A stretch of 64,000 nt of DNA from Epiperipatus broadwayi (GCA_028023455.1 JAQFVV010006272.1:519501-583500); one strand, 5' to 3'; counted from the first letter of the stretch, positions 25,761 through 38,780 are shown. Made by a program: numbers and translations. Notes: a model not told the origin generated them from the sequence alone.

Positions 25761-26844
25761 ACTTTAAGCTAAATTATTAATAATATAAGTCAACTTTATT
25801 TAAAAGAGAATAAAGATGAAAAGAGAAGATAAGAGGGAAAAGAAAGAGAAATAAAAAAGAAACTAAGAAGAGAGAAAGAGCTTAAATGATGTTAATTGAA
25901 AATATTTTTCTGAATAAAATATATAAATTTTAAAACAAAAAAAAAACCATAAAATAACTTTTTTTGTTCTTTTTTTTTTAAACAATTTGTTTTAATGTCA
26001 AATTAATAAATACAGTGAATATTTTTTTTAAAAAATCATTAGTATCAATTATATAAAGTATTTTCACAAGAAAAATACCAATTTCTAAATGTTGAAATAT
26101 TAATTTAAAAAAATTAGTATATGAAATTTATATATTAAAATGTTATATACATTATACATACAATATTAGATTGATTCCAAGCTTATTTTTAAATGTACAT
26201 AAAACTCTTATTGTATAGTGGGAATACATCTTTTCACATGAACCTGAATTTGAATTCAAGTTGACTAATACTCGGAAAAAAACATCATGTTTCAACCAAA
26301 CTTAGAGTTTTTTCTCTCTGGATACTAGCTTATGAATAGCCAGATAACTGTCCAATATTGATTGATAAATATATAACTAACTATTATTAACTAGAGGGTA
26401 ATACTGAGGATAGATAAACACTCAAGTATTTTAGTAGTTATGATCAAGCTATTTCTTTAGTAATAAACATATAAAAAGGATACAAGATTCTCATTAGATT
26501 TTCTAAACCGATATATTTTAGAATCACTCAGCAGTTGCTTTCTTTTTTATAGTTTCACTATAGAGGCTGCTGGAACTATCTTTGCCCTTAATTAGCTTTT
26601 AAAAGCTATTTTCTTTTTATGTATAACCTAAAATTATATAAAATAGTGTAAACATATTTTTAAATATTTCATTGTATAATATTTTGCTCGTTTATCAAGT
26701 TTTACAAAAGTTATTGAAAATAGATCTTATTATTAGATTGCCAATGATAAGATTATAAAATTAAGATCGGACTAAATTTAAAATTTGTAAGTTATTTTTA
26801 TTTTGTTGTGTGCTATTTTATCTTTTTTTTTTTCATGTGTCAAA
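25761..26844. other. Intronic AT-rich DNA, no gene seen
   Basis: Purine-rich stretch at 25800-25880 and poly-A/T runs. No coding signal. Confidence 0.5.
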
Positions 26845-26922
26845 GCATCGGCCGCAAGTGAACCCGCAAACCTGGGACAACAGCTTGTAAGAAAGCTGTG
26901 CTGACCACTTGGCCACCAACGC
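26845..26922 (-). repeat. tRNA-derived sequence (SINE head or tRNA pseudogene)
   Basis: On the minus strand the 78-nt segment begins GCGTTGG and ends CCGATGC, which pair as a 7-bp acceptor stem (with G-U pairs). It contains TGGCCAAGTGG, close to the pol III A box and a tRNA-Ser/Leu D arm. A hairpin CAGCT..AGCTG sits at the anticodon-arm position, and GGGTTCACTTGC resembles a decayed B box. The D and T stems do not pair well, so it is not a functional tRNA gene. It is one of the few GC-rich spots in the intron. Confidence 0.5.
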
Positions 26923-28002
26923 TTGACTGTTATTTTATTTTTGTCACAGCAAAACTTTGGATCTGCAGGATGTCAACTAATGCATGTGTATTAAGAGGGT
27001 TTTTTCCTATTAGGAAAATAACCTTAAGAAACCTTTTTAGTCAGATAACTGTTTCAATCTATTTTTCTCAAGAAGCAGTGATGATGCTCTTCAGAAATAT
27101 CTTAATACTGGTAATGAAGAGATTTATAATAGTTATGTTTTGTTTAATATTTGTCAAATAAAATTATGAAAGCTATAATAGTTGGTAAAAATAATATATC
27201 TTGTAATCTTGATGTGTTAGATCATTAATTATCATAAAATTTTCTGAGAAAAATATCTTACCTATAGTGCCTATAATTTAACTTCTGTGCTACAATAACC
27301 ATGAAAAAATTATGCCAATTACTAGAAATTTTATTTAATGTGGTTTTATTTTAAAATAATAGTTATCATTTTTAAAAATATGGCTTTAGTGTAAAGTGGG
27401 GTACCATTGTTTATTGTCATTAAATAAGGTTTCATAATACAATTATAAAATATCCATTTGTTATACCTACAAATCCAGACTAGGAAATCTACACATATTT
27501 TCAGGCTCTAATCAAGCTTAATTTTTTTCCAATTAGCTATATTCAACTAAGCATCCATTATTAGTCAGTAAATAGTATCTATTCTTATCTAAAAGATAAA
27601 ACATAGATGTAAACTAATTAAATTCTCACAACCCAGTAAATTGCCAGTCTGGTCTCTATTGTATTTTTCTTTACTGGTTTACTATGATGATTAGATTAAA
27701 GAGACCTTTGATTGAGTATGGGTTATTTAAAAGCTGCTTTATGTAATTATTTTTATTGCAACAATGATCTTACTTTTTAGATGTGAGCAAAATAGCCATA
27801 TGATGTTTTGTTTGGATATATAACTGATTGTCCTTCTTGCTGGCATTCTTCTGTTTATCTTGTGATTAATAGAGGCTTCTTGATTACATATAGTTTATAG
27901 AATTTTAATTTATTATAATGTAGTTGATTTCTTCGAATATCAAAAAAGTATTAAATTGTACTTCTTAATATCTATAATAATAATATTTGATGGTAGTTTT
28001 AG
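26923..28002. other. End of intron 1, no gene seen
   Basis: AT-rich. Ends in the acceptor 'agttttag' immediately before the receptor exon. An open frame at 26898-27161 shows no domain. Confidence 0.5.
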
Positions 28003-28133
28003 GGAATGCACATGCACAGCGTTTATATGATGATCTTCTTAGCGGTTATAACAAACTAATCAGACCTGTACAGAACAGCGAAGATGCCGTGACAGTTCGA
28101 ATGGGCCTGAGGCTTTCTCAGATTATAGATATT
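28003..28133 (+). CDS. nAChR subunit, exon with N-terminal helix and first beta strand
   Basis: The exon encodes (G)[22 protein letters not shown], the amphipathic N-terminal helix of a Cys-loop receptor subunit. It then encodes [14 protein letters not shown], the first beta strand of the extracellular ligand-binding domain. [15 protein letters not shown] and V.MGL.L.QIID are signature segments of nicotinic acetylcholine receptors. Acceptor 'ttttag' (AG at 28001-28002) and donor GTAAGT (from 28134) flank it. The intron before is phase 1 and the one after is phase 0, as known for this family. The vicinal cysteines that would mark an alpha subunit lie outside the window, so the subunit type is undecided. 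The product would be a pentameric cation channel subunit in the plasma membrane. Confidence 0.95.
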
Positions 28134-29221
28134 GTAAGTTTCGTTTTTACTTTTTGTGTGATATATATATATTGTTTGCTTGTTTTTTCTTTGAAGTAGA
28201 AACAGAATACTTATAGATTTTGCTAAAAAAAATATTAAATTTCAATAACAAAAAAAAAAAAAAATAACATGTTTCACTTTTAAATACACTTAAAGTTTAT
28301 TGATTTTCATAAAAGTTCTATTTTTTTAACAAAAAAAAAATAAAGTGTTTTTCTATTGAAATTAATAAAAATAAAAAAGATAAAAATGATTCTATTGAGA
28401 AAAACAATGAAAGTTTAAATTTAGCACTTACTTTCTTCTCTTTTTTTACATTTTTACTGCAGTGTTAACATTGTAACAAAAAGCTGTTTAATGGGTCGAC
28501 CATAACAACACTTGTTAGCTCTATCTGTTTATTGTATTTCATTTACTTAGCTCGATTGAAGTAACATTAAACATTTTTTTTCTAGACTTTATTTAAATGT
28601 GTAGTTTAATAACAGATAAAAATGTATAACTTTGAAGTATTGTGTGTATAAAATATATATACAATATTCATATCAATAAGCATATCTGCAGACTTTAAGT
28701 CAAGTGTTTTTTTGTTTTTTTTTTCTATTAAGAACAATCTTAAAAATAAAATATGTCTAACATGATTAGAAATACACACACACACAGACATTCTAACCTT
28801 AACGCATATATATTCAAAAGACTAAAACACAATATCATGTATCCTTAAGCTTTGGTATATGAAAAGAAACAGATTAATGCTGTCAAATAATAATTTTTAA
28901 AAAAATTTTTATTGTAAAAAACTTTTTGAATGTTTTGATTTATTTAAGCATACTTCAGTAAGCCTTTTATCTAAGAAAAATAAATTTTAATGATTTGGTA
29001 CACCTTGATTTCATCATAATTCCAAGTTTCATATCCAACAAATGCAATCATATAATGTATGTTTATTTTGTTTAAACAAGTATATATAACCTCAATCATA
29101 TATATATATTGAGTTATGCACATATTTTCATTTGTCATTTTCTATAGTTTATAAATAGCTAAATAAAGAAAACAATTCAAGGTCATATGTTTAATAAAAA
29201 TATGTTTTTTGGGTTTTTTGT
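28134..29221. other. Start of intron 2, no gene seen
   Basis: Begins with the donor GTAAGT. AT-rich with poly-A at 28249-28263 and (TA)n at 29100. Intron 2 spans 28134-60098. Confidence 0.55.
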
Positions 29222-30430
29222 TTTGAATAAATCTGGAATAAATGAATCATTTATTTATTAAAATTTAAAAAATATTTTGCTAAATTACTTCAGATGACAA
29301 CAAGATGCTTTATTAAAATTAGAAGTAATCACATGTTCAAAACTAGTGTTTAAAAATATATAGACTTCACTGTTTATGTTACTAGAGAGACAGAAATGAT
29401 TTCAGAAGGAAGATCACATACCTTTTTTCCTTTAAAAAATTTTTGTGTTTTAACATTACCTTACTCTATAAATAGGTTCTGGATTTGCAATAAAAAAAAT
29501 ATATTGTGGGTAGGAAACTTTGAAGGGTAGGAGCAGGAGTTCCATCCATTTAATGTCTGTAATTTAAATGGAATGATTAAGAACAAAAATGCTATACTGA
29601 CCTCCATGAATCTAAGACTGCAAAATTTATTTGGATTGTAATATTGACAAAGGAAAATAATTTGATAACATTCAGGAATTAAAATATTTATGAAGCCTTA
29701 CATATGTGTGAGCTAGCATAAAGGAAGATTAAAAAGGAACTCCTGCAAGATCAAAAAAATTAATCGAAGTATTATATATGCTAATAGTAACAGATGCTTA
29801 AAAAATGATTTATCAACAACAGTTAAAAGTAAAATGGTAATATTTATAAATGTTTATAAAATATTTCTTCTAAATTAATAGTATTGATTACAATGCACTT
29901 TAGGTTTGTCATTTGATAACTTAAATAATTACAATCAAATAAAGTAAATGATCAATTAAAACATACTTTGCATAACTTAGTTTGAATTATAAATAATTTT
30001 ATAAAAAAATATTATTTGATTTTTATTTTTTAAAAGATAGCACTATTAATTTTTTTCTGTACATATATATTTTTTATATGCATTAAAGGAAATCTATAGT
30101 TAACCCTTTTTTGACTACATGCATTTTAATTTTAATTATAAACTATACATTATATCTAATCATAGTCTAGCAAAGGTGAATTATAAATGTAAATTATATT
30201 ATGTTAATTGCTGTTATAAATTACTTTTTATTTTAATCAACAAAATTAAATTAAGGTTTATCTTAATAAATTTATATTGTCACTATTAATCTAGGTGTTT
30301 TGACTTACTTTTGCATGAGTCATTATAAAACTGTTTTATCTTGTTCATAGTATATTTTATGTTATATCTTACTATCAAGTAGAACATTATTTAATAAATT
30401 TTATCTTCTTTCCCAAGTAATAGTATTCAA
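29222..30430. repeat. Old tandem duplication, left copy
   Basis: The stretch from 'gaataaatctggaataaatg' onward matches 30552-32880 in order over about 1.2 kb, with many substitutions and small gaps. Shared blocks include 'attactagagagacaaatg', 'ccatgaatctaaga', 'acatatgtgtg.gctagcat' and 'ctatagttaaccctt'. This copy lacks the repeat array found in the right copy and so shows the uninterrupted site near 29957-29975. No coding signal. Confidence 0.9.
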
Positions 30431-30551
30431 TAAGGACCCATTGGCACTCTTTACAAATTTATGAATTCATTGTTTGTGTAAATGTAAACTATTGTAAAGC
30501 CATTTGTGATCAACTCATTTATTTATTAGTTATATTTTAAAGTGCCTGAAT

Positions 30552-31281
30552 ACTGAATAAATCTAGAATAAATGAGTCATTTATTTATTAAAATTTAAAA
30601 AAAAATTTTTTTATTAAATTAAATCAGATGACAACAATGCTATATTAAAATTAAAAGAAAGAAATCACATGTTCAGAGCTACTGTTTAAAAATATAGACT
30701 GCATTGTTTGGATTACTAGAGAGACAAATGATTTCAGAAGGAGGAACACATACTTTCTTTTTTTTTAAATAATTGTTTTAATCTTACATTAATCTATAAA
30801 TAGATTCTGAACTTGCAAGTAAAGAAAATATATTGTGAGTAAAAAACTTTGGAGGGAAAGGGCAGAGTACCTTCTATTTAAAATCTGTGATTTAAATGGA
30901 ATGATTAACAACAAAAATGTTATACTGACCACCATGAATCTAAGATTATTAAATATACTTAGATTGTAATATTGACAAAGGAAAAATAATTGGATAATAT
31001 TTAAGGATTAAAATGTTTATGGATTCCTACATATGTGTGTGCTAGCATGAAGATGCCAAAGAAAATTCTGCAAAATAAAAAAGTTAAATTAATTTTATAT
31101 ATTCAGAGAAAAATCTTATTTTTTAACAACAGTTAAAAAGGTATAATGGTAAGATTTACAGAAGTTCAGAAAATCTTTTTTCTAAATTAATAGTATTGAT
31201 TACAATGCAGTCTGGTTTTGTAGTTCAATAATTTAAATAATAACAATCTAATAAAGTAAAGGATCTATTAAAACATATATA
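30552..31281. repeat. Old tandem duplication, right copy, part 1
   Basis: Matches the left copy from 29222 to about 29970. It is interrupted at 31281/31282 by repeat array 2 and resumes at 32400. Confidence 0.9.
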
Positions 31282-32399
31282 CATTTAAATATCAGCCTTT
31301 TAAGCTAATTGTGCATACACTTTGCGAGTGTTAATAATAAATGAATACTTTCTCACCAATACAAAATATAGTATTTATGTAGGAATAAAAGGAATCCTCT
31401 TATTCCTACAACTCAAATGCTTATATATGAGCAAATCTGAAGTACTGGCAAGTAAAGCATGAGGATGGAACCATCACTTTAAATTACTATATACAATGTC
31501 TGAATGAATGATGTGGGTGAAATTGTCTAGAATTTACTAAACGTCATTCCAACTGAAACTTAATCATATGTAAATAAGCATTTATTTTATATAGCGTATG
31601 TTTACAATTGTATGCATTCAAATATCAGCCTTTTAAGCTAATTGTGCATACGCTTTGCGAGTGTTAATAATAAATGAATACTTTCTCACCAATACAAGAT
31701 ATAATATTTATGCAGGAATAGAAGGAATCCTTTTATTCCTATGACTCAAATGCTTATATGTGAGCAAATCTGAAGTACTGGCAAGTAAAGCATGAGAATG
31801 GAACCGTCACTTTAAATTACTATATATGATGTCTGAATGAATGACGTGGGTGAAATTACTTGCCAGTACTTCAGATTTGCTCATATATAAGCATTTGAGT
31901 TGTAGGAATAAAAGGATTCCTTTTATTCCTGCATAAATACTATATCTTGTATTGGTGTGAAAGTATTCATTTATTATTAACACTCACAAAGCGTATGCAC
32001 AATTAGCTTAAAAGGCTGATATTTGAATGTATACAATTGTAAACATATGCTATATAAAATAAATGCTTATTTACATATGATTAAGTTTCCGTTGGAATCA
32101 CGTTTAGTAAATTCTAGACAATTTCACCCACGTCATTCATTCAGACATCGTATATAGTAATTTAAAATGACAGTTCCATTCTCATGCTTTACTTGCCAGT
32201 ACTTCAGATTTGCTCATATATAAGCATTTGAGTCATAGGAATGAGAGGATTCCTTTTATTCCTGCATAAATACTATATCTTGTATTGGTAAGAAAGTATT
32301 CATTTATTATTAACACTCACAAAGTGTATGCACAATTAGCTTAAAAAGCTGATATTTGAATGTATACAATTGTAAATATATGCTATATAAAATAAATGC
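31282..32399. mobile_element. Tandem/inverted repeat array 2, 14-bp TSD
   Basis: An insertion of 1,118 bp flanked by TTAAAACATATATA at 31268-31281 and 32400-32413. Direct copies start at 31282 and 31615 (333-bp spacing); the second is cut near 31857. Two inverted copies follow (31858 to about 32073, truncated, and about 32074-32399). The left outer end stops at CATTTAAATATCAGCC. The right outer end runs about 37 nt further past the matching point, to AATAAATGC. The paralogous site in the left duplicate has no insert, so this is a true insertion. The family is related to array 1 at 20514. No ORF and no recognised ribozyme core. Confidence 0.9.
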
Positions 32400-32880
32400 T
32401 TAAAACATATATAGTATTTGCATAACTTATTTGAATTATAAATAATTTTATAAAAAAATGTTACTTGATTTTTATTTTTTAAAAATAATAATTAAATTCT
32501 TTAATATATTTAATTTTCTTATTTGTGTAAAAGAAAATCTATAGTTAACCCTTTCTTGACTATATGCATTTATAATTTTCATTATAAATTATATATCATA
32601 TTTAATTAAACTATAGTGAGGGTGAATTACAAATGTACACTATATGATGTTAATTGCTGTTATAAATTATTCATTATTTTAATCACCACAAATAAATTAA
32701 TATTTATCTTAATAAATTTATATTGTTCTTAACCTAGATGTTTTGATTTACTACTGCATGAATCATTATTGAAAGTATTATATCTTATTCTTTAGTACAT
32801 CCCATATTATATCTCACTATTAAATAAAACATTACTTAATAAATTTCATCTTTTTTGCCAGACACAAGCATTTATGATGA
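32400..32880. repeat. Old tandem duplication, right copy, part 2
   Basis: Continues the match with the left copy from about 29960 to 30430, for example 'tttgcataactta..ttgaattataaa' and 'tgttaattgctgttataaatta'. Confidence 0.88.
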
Positions 32881-34649
32881 ACCCATTAGCACAGTGTGCT
32901 TAGATTGTCAAAATATGTATTACATAAGTGGAAAAAACTACTTGGTTGATAATTATATTTATTACATATATGCATTTGCAGGCTAATTAGTCCTGCTCAG
33001 TTACAATATTTTTATTATATTTGTGGTTACCTATTCTGGGCATTTATTGATAGTCGGTTTCATTTATGATATTAATTAGCTCATGTTGTGAGCAGTCTCT
33101 TATTTTATATTATCCATGATAAATTATTGGTTTGTCAAAAGGGACATATTTTATTTATGAAACAGTATTCAAATCAGTAAGCTATTCAGAACAGTTATTT
33201 TTATTCTCATTTTTTTTTACTTTTCATTTTATTTCATTCATTATTAAATATTTTTCTTTACAATATATATAAAATATGTTATTACATTGTGATGAAAATA
33301 GACTTCATTTAATTTAATTATAAATAATACATTTATATGCCATTTTGCAATCACAGAATAAAACTAATACTTAAATAAGGCTTAGTACAAGAGAGACTTC
33401 TACAAATCTAAACACAAACTTCAACTTTATAAAGATAAGAATGGCCACACTCTTATCTTCAACCTATTTTTCTAAATATATAGGCAAATCTAAAGCATTT
33501 TGATTTGGGAGTATGAAGCTAATAAATTCTTCACTGATTAAGTTCACTATTTCTGTTAAACGTTAACGATTGTGAAATCTTTAAGTGTTAATAAGTTTTG
33601 CTTTTAAAATTTGAAATATATTTATTAATGCAGAAACTAAAACAATCTTTCCTATTATAATTAGATGTGTGTTTTTCATCACTCTGGCATTACAAGTCAT
33701 TATCATTACAATGCTAAATGAATTTCCACTAATTTTGATCTAAACATTTCATTTCAGCATCATTCTCTTTATTTTTTGTATTTATCTGTTTTTTCTTTGT
33801 CTCTTAAAATCACTTGTGATCTAATTTTAAAATGTAGCTGTTTATCTATTGTTACATTTTCTAACAATGTATCCTGCCTGTTTTCTCAATCATATATCTT
33901 ACTTTTGTCTCTCCTTAATTCTAATATACATTTCACTTTATTTAACTTTACAATCTCAGTATTGTTTTTTTATTAATTTTACTAGTAGATAAGTGACATA
34001 TAGAAAACATTTACTGAAAACTTTTTTTTACATAATTTTCTTTTAAGTTTAAATCTATGATTAATTTTGTTATTTCTTTTTTTAAAAAAAATATAAAATA
34101 ACTGTAATCAATAAATGATTGTATCTGCTCACTAGTTTGAATTTAGCAATCATTTTTAATTTATTTACTTTTACAAATATCCATTATACTTTCGGTGATG
34201 CATTAATGACTGGCTTCAATGTCATATATATATTGTACCTATATTGATATAGGCACATATAATTTTTATCTAAAATTATTATTAAAGTAATCTTTCGTAA
34301 AAGAAAAACATAAAATTAAATGTTGAAGAGTTTATTCAGTTTGTTTTAGAAAAAGATAGGAATTAAATAGTTTTTATTAGTATTCGTAAAAATATAAATA
34401 TACAAATCTCTTTTCATTCAAGTTTAATTAAAGAAAAATAATGTTAAAACTAAATAGTAAATTGTATTAAAAATATATGATCGTATATATGTGCGATTGT
34501 CAACAATAGAATAAATGTTATTATAAAGTTAAAGAAGATTATTTTTAAAAAACACGGCAATGGTTATTAATTAAAATATAAAACAACATCTTTGCATGAC
34601 TATTACTAATTAAGCAATCTTTCAAAACACGTTTATCAAAGGATTAATT
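32881..34649. other. Intronic AT-rich DNA, no gene seen
   Basis: Open frame at 33776-33976 is low-complexity, with no domain. No repeats recognised. Confidence 0.5.
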
Positions 34650-35670
34650 GATAAGAAATTTGACAACAGATCTTTGCCGGAGATATCAGAAAGACAACAT
34701 GTTGCAGATATAAATAGACCTTTTTTATCGGACAGTCATTCATTCCACAAATTAATTGAGTTGAGACCATCAGTTCACAAAGTTATTGAGAGAGTGCAGT
34801 TCGGAAATTAATAGAGTCAGTTAAGAAACAAAATGCAGGGCTGAGAATATTTTGGAACGCACATTCACCTCCAGCCCAGATGTCCGAGAAAACAGCAGAT
34901 CTGCCCGTGAAATAATGTCAGCTTAACATCTTAGAAAATCTCCGTCAGTATCTATTTGTCTCCGATAGCAATAATCGTGAAAATCAGGAAACTCCACAAG
35001 GAAATCCCAGCTGGCTGGTAAGCATTTATAATGGAAATATCCTCACTGAAAGCAGCCTCCAAAGAACAAAATTCTACGTCAACATTCAAAATCCTAGGTA
35101 AAACATTTGCTTATTTTCGTTTATACTGTAATAGCCATTGCATTTCATTAATTCGTGCGAATCCTCCAAGAGTCTAATTATATGAACTCGATATCATACA
35201 TAAATGAACTATTGATATGTGTGTGATTAAATTTCAAATGCTATGTAGTCCTTTATTATCATTATTATGTGTGTGCATGAGATAATATGTGCGTGGTCAT
35301 TATATCAATATTTATTAGTTAAATTAGAATGTTTTGTTATTAAATCTATAGGAATGTTTAAACTATTTAGAAATGTTAATTTAAAATATGCGTGTGTTTT
35401 ATTAGAATGTTTAAATTTAGTAAATAAATGTTAGTTAATAAATTATCTTTAAAATTAAACTTTATTTGTCGGTCAATTCTTTTTATCAATTACTCTTTTA
35501 TAAATTCTTTTTAACAAATTCTTTATCAAGTCTTTTAACCACTAATTAAGTATAATCTATTAGTGATTACAAACAACTGAGCTAGTCGTGGATTTAGGCG
35601 TTGGGTTAGTTGCCACTATTCAAAGTGCGTTGTCTATTCTTTTAGAATAAGCAGCTGGCGCCCGTGTTTA
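34650..35670 (+). mobile_element. Possible LTR-like segment with primer-binding-site motif
   Basis: A less AT-rich stretch contains a TATA box-like TATAAATAGACC near 34708. About 940 bp downstream lies TGGCGCCCGTG (35656-35666), whose TGGCGCC start is typical of a tRNA primer-binding site just after an LTR ending in CA ('aataagca'). No second LTR, gag or pol was found, so this would be a solo or partial LTR plus leader. The left boundary is not defined. Alternatives are an unrecognised exon or chance. Confidence 0.3.
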
Positions 35671-37700
35671 TACACAAACAAAAAAAGTGCTTTGAACTTG
35701 GTGTTGAACTCAACAGTCGAGAAGAAGTTATGTCCTGGAAATGTAACATTAGTTATATACTTTATAGCTATCATTTGGGCATACATACTCTCCGAGTATG
35801 TTCTTCTCTGCCTAAGAGGCCGGTGATTCGAATACACATATTCGAGTACGGTTCAATATATATATATATATATATATGTTTTCTATATCAATTGAATAAT
35901 TATAATATAACATATTCAATATTTTACTTTTAATTATTGTCTTTAGATGGTAGCTGTAATCAGGCAGGAAAAAGTAAAAGTTTCTTTTACTTATATACAT
36001 TAGCAAAATATTCTACTGTTTTGTTTTTTATACATTGACTAAGATAGTGAAATAAAATCAAAAGATTTTTTTTATTTCATGTTGTTCTGTATTTGGGTTT
36101 GTATATAAATTTTTTTTACAAATATATTGGGTTTTTTTTAAGTGATTCTAACTTAAAATACAGAAGGCATGAAATATGTTGAAAAACATTTTTTAAAAAA
36201 TCAGTTTTTTTTTTTTAATTTTAAAGATATTTTTTTACAATAAAATTTCTTAAAATTTGTATTTTTCACATGCACTAATAAAGAATGTAATTCAAGCCAC
36301 TTACATGAAAAATAAATTTGACAATGGGGAGAGGGATCAAGGTACTAAAATAAAAATTATGGCAAAAGCTAAATCATTTTATTATTTAATTTTTGCTTTT
36401 AAATCCCTATATTGTTTATGAAACACCACATTCACATTTATAGTCATCTTTTCAAATAATTCCACTTATTTACTTTACTTTAATCAAGTTATTAATAATA
36501 TTAACATTTTCAGAAAACCACCAGTATTTCTCTTTTTAGTGCATTCAAGAACTTATCTATAAAACATTGCTTAAAATAATTCTATGCTTCAATAACATGA
36601 TATACTTCAAAATCTAAACTGACAATTTTAGTGATAGATAATGAAATTTAGCATGAGTAGCAGCAGTTTCTTTTAAAAACTTCAATTTTTTTTTACCAAT
36701 GTTACAATTAGAAACTATATTTTTAATACAATTATCATTTAAACTTGGACTATGTTAGCCTATGATTTATATAATAATTTTATGCTTAAAACTATTTAAA
36801 TAATATTGAATACTTTTATATTTTGATTTTTAATTTAACATGATGTACCATAGTTGTAAGAGTAGGTATACACATATTTAAGTTCCTTTACATTGTTTTT
36901 AAAATTTGCAACTAAATTATGTTCTGTACAAATGTCATTCAACTACTATTTCCAATAATTTTGAATTAAAATTTACTGTTTATATTAACATTGCATTAAA
37001 GTTTTCCAAAGTGACTTTTTCTTGGAATTGATACAATAAGACTATTTAATATAGAAGAAAGCCTTTTTTAAAAAAAAGTTTTTGAATTTAACATTAAAAT
37101 TTATGCAGTAATAAAATGCATAAAATTTATACACACATTTATGCAAACTAATATTTAATATAAATCTTTCACTGAATATATCTAGAAAATGTAAGAATAG
37201 AATGTACCAATTTATCCTCCTTTTCCAATGTAACATAAACTTTTTAATTCGATTACTTGCTCTTTCCAAAAACATGTATAGCCTTCTAACTTTCTTCCTC
37301 AATAACTTAAACTTCATTATTAAAAGCAGTTGCAGCAATTTTAAATGTTGACAACATTTCTGCTCCATTCATTGCCATATGTTCAGAAACTGAAGTGTTT
37401 TCATCCAGATTCCACCCAATCCTTGCATCTATATTTTTAAAAAAAATATTTTGTCATATTACTTATTCATTGCAATAAATTTTAATGCTGTTGTTGTTAT
37501 AAATTATTTTATCTGTGCAATAATATAATTTGTATTTTTATATATGTTTTATTTACATTTTTTCTTCATGTAGATTTACTATGTTTTTGTAAAATTATAT
37601 TCCTCTTATTTTTCTTTCCATTGAGTTGTTTCTATAAATGAATTACTTGCTGAAATATCTTTTTTAATTAAGGATTCTATATTTTACTGCATGTGTGTGC
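35671..37700. other. Intronic DNA, no gene seen
   Basis: (TA)n at about 35850-35878 and several poly-T runs. Open frames at 35634-36006 and 37042-37368 show no domains. The GC-moderate stretch to about 35848 may belong to the LTR-like segment. Confidence 0.45.
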
Positions 37701-37725
37701 GTGTTTGTATGCAAGTTAGTTTTTT

Positions 37726-38670
37726 TTGCCGAAGTGTTTCAGTTCCACTCTTGATTTTGCATATGTTCGATATGTGGATGATATGTTTGTTGTTTCCTCT
37801 GTGGATAATGTTTTACATGTGCGAGAAGAACTTCGGAGTTTGTCTAATTTATCACTTGGCATTGTGTGTGAAAATAATAATAAAGAAATCAAATATCTTG
37901 ACCTTTCATTATCACGAAATAATAACTGTATAGATTACAAGATGATAATTAAGTCTTTTGAAATTAGAAGCTGTATTCACCCTAAATCTAACTCACCTGC
38001 ATCACATAAATTTGCTGGTTTAAATTCTTTCTTATTTAGAAATTTGCATCTTTGTAAATATGAAGCAGACAGAAAAGAAAATCTGAATAATTTTATTAAA
38101 GATTTGATGAAAGCAGGTTTTAAACTTTGGTCTATTAAAAATTATATTTCTAAATTCCATAATAAAATAAATAGTGTTGTACCATGTGTTCAACTTCCTA
38201 GAATTACTATTCCTTACATTTCCAAAATATCTAACAAATTAACTAAAGCATTATTCAATAAGTTTAAAATTGGATTTAGAACTCCTCCTAATTCTAATAG
38301 ATTGATCAACAACTCAAAAGATCATATTGATCGTTCATTCACCCCTCATGTAGTTTATTCAATTTCATGTCCTCAAGAAAAATGTCTTGCTGTATATTAT
38401 GGTGAAACTAAAGCTACTGTTATTACTAGGCTTGCTCAACACATGTACACTTACAAGAGAGCTCAGAAGAACAACAATATATCTTCTGTATTTTTGGAGC
38501 ATTCCATGAAATCTGAACACAATTTTATTCCTTCCAATCCTGTAATTTTATGCACTGAATCAAATGATCATAAGAGGAAAATAAAAGAAGCATTCTATAT
38601 TAATGGAAATATTAATGCTATAAATAGAAAAGACACTTGCTTTGATATATCGAAGAAGTGGTCCATGTAA
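37726..38670 (+). pseudogene. Penelope RT C-terminus plus GIY-YIG endonuclease
   Basis: The frame encodes YVDD (residues 16-19 counted from 37726), the RT active-site box. Then come EIKYLDLSL and SFEIRSCIHPKSNSPASHK, typical Penelope thumb motifs. Near residues 205-237 lies VVYSISCPQEKC..YYGETKATVITRLAQH, the GIY-YIG-like core with its arginine. About 314 residues are uninterrupted, but fingers and most of the palm are absent, so the protein cannot work as RT. There is no good start codon; the coding start is set by the truncation. Confidence 0.85.
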
Positions 38671-38724
38671 CACGTGCTAATTTTATATATCTTTGTATAT
38701 ATTTTATTATGTATTTTTATGAAA

Positions 38725-38763
38725 GCTATGATTATGAGGCATGGATCCTCGAAAACGTTTAGC
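38725..38763 (+). ncRNA. Degenerate hammerhead-like motif 3' of the Penelope ORF
   Basis: GCTA (38725-38728) pairs with TAGC (38760-38763) as stem I. GAGG (38736-38739) pairs with CCTC (38747-38750) as stem II, followed directly by GAAA (38751-38754) and a short stem III region ACGTT. The segment that should read CUGANGA is altered (TGATTATGA), so catalytic activity is unlikely. The position 55 bp after the stop codon matches known Penelope-associated hammerheads. Confidence 0.5.
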
Positions 38764-38780
38764 ATATTTTTATTATATTT

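Larger units (their letters stand above)
37701..38780 (+). mobile_element. Penelope-like element, 5' truncated
   Basis: A retroelement fragment starting inside the reverse transcriptase and ending shortly after the stop. One long frame (to 38670) joins the end of RT to a GIY-YIG-type endonuclease, the combination that defines Penelope-like elements. The 5' part of RT is missing. Downstream, at 38725-38763, lies a degenerate hammerhead-like fold, which many Penelope-like elements carry near their ends. No target duplication was identified. Confidence 0.85.

Noticed and set aside
26845-26922. Functional tRNA gene
   Set aside because: D and T stems do not pair and the anticodon loop has the wrong size.
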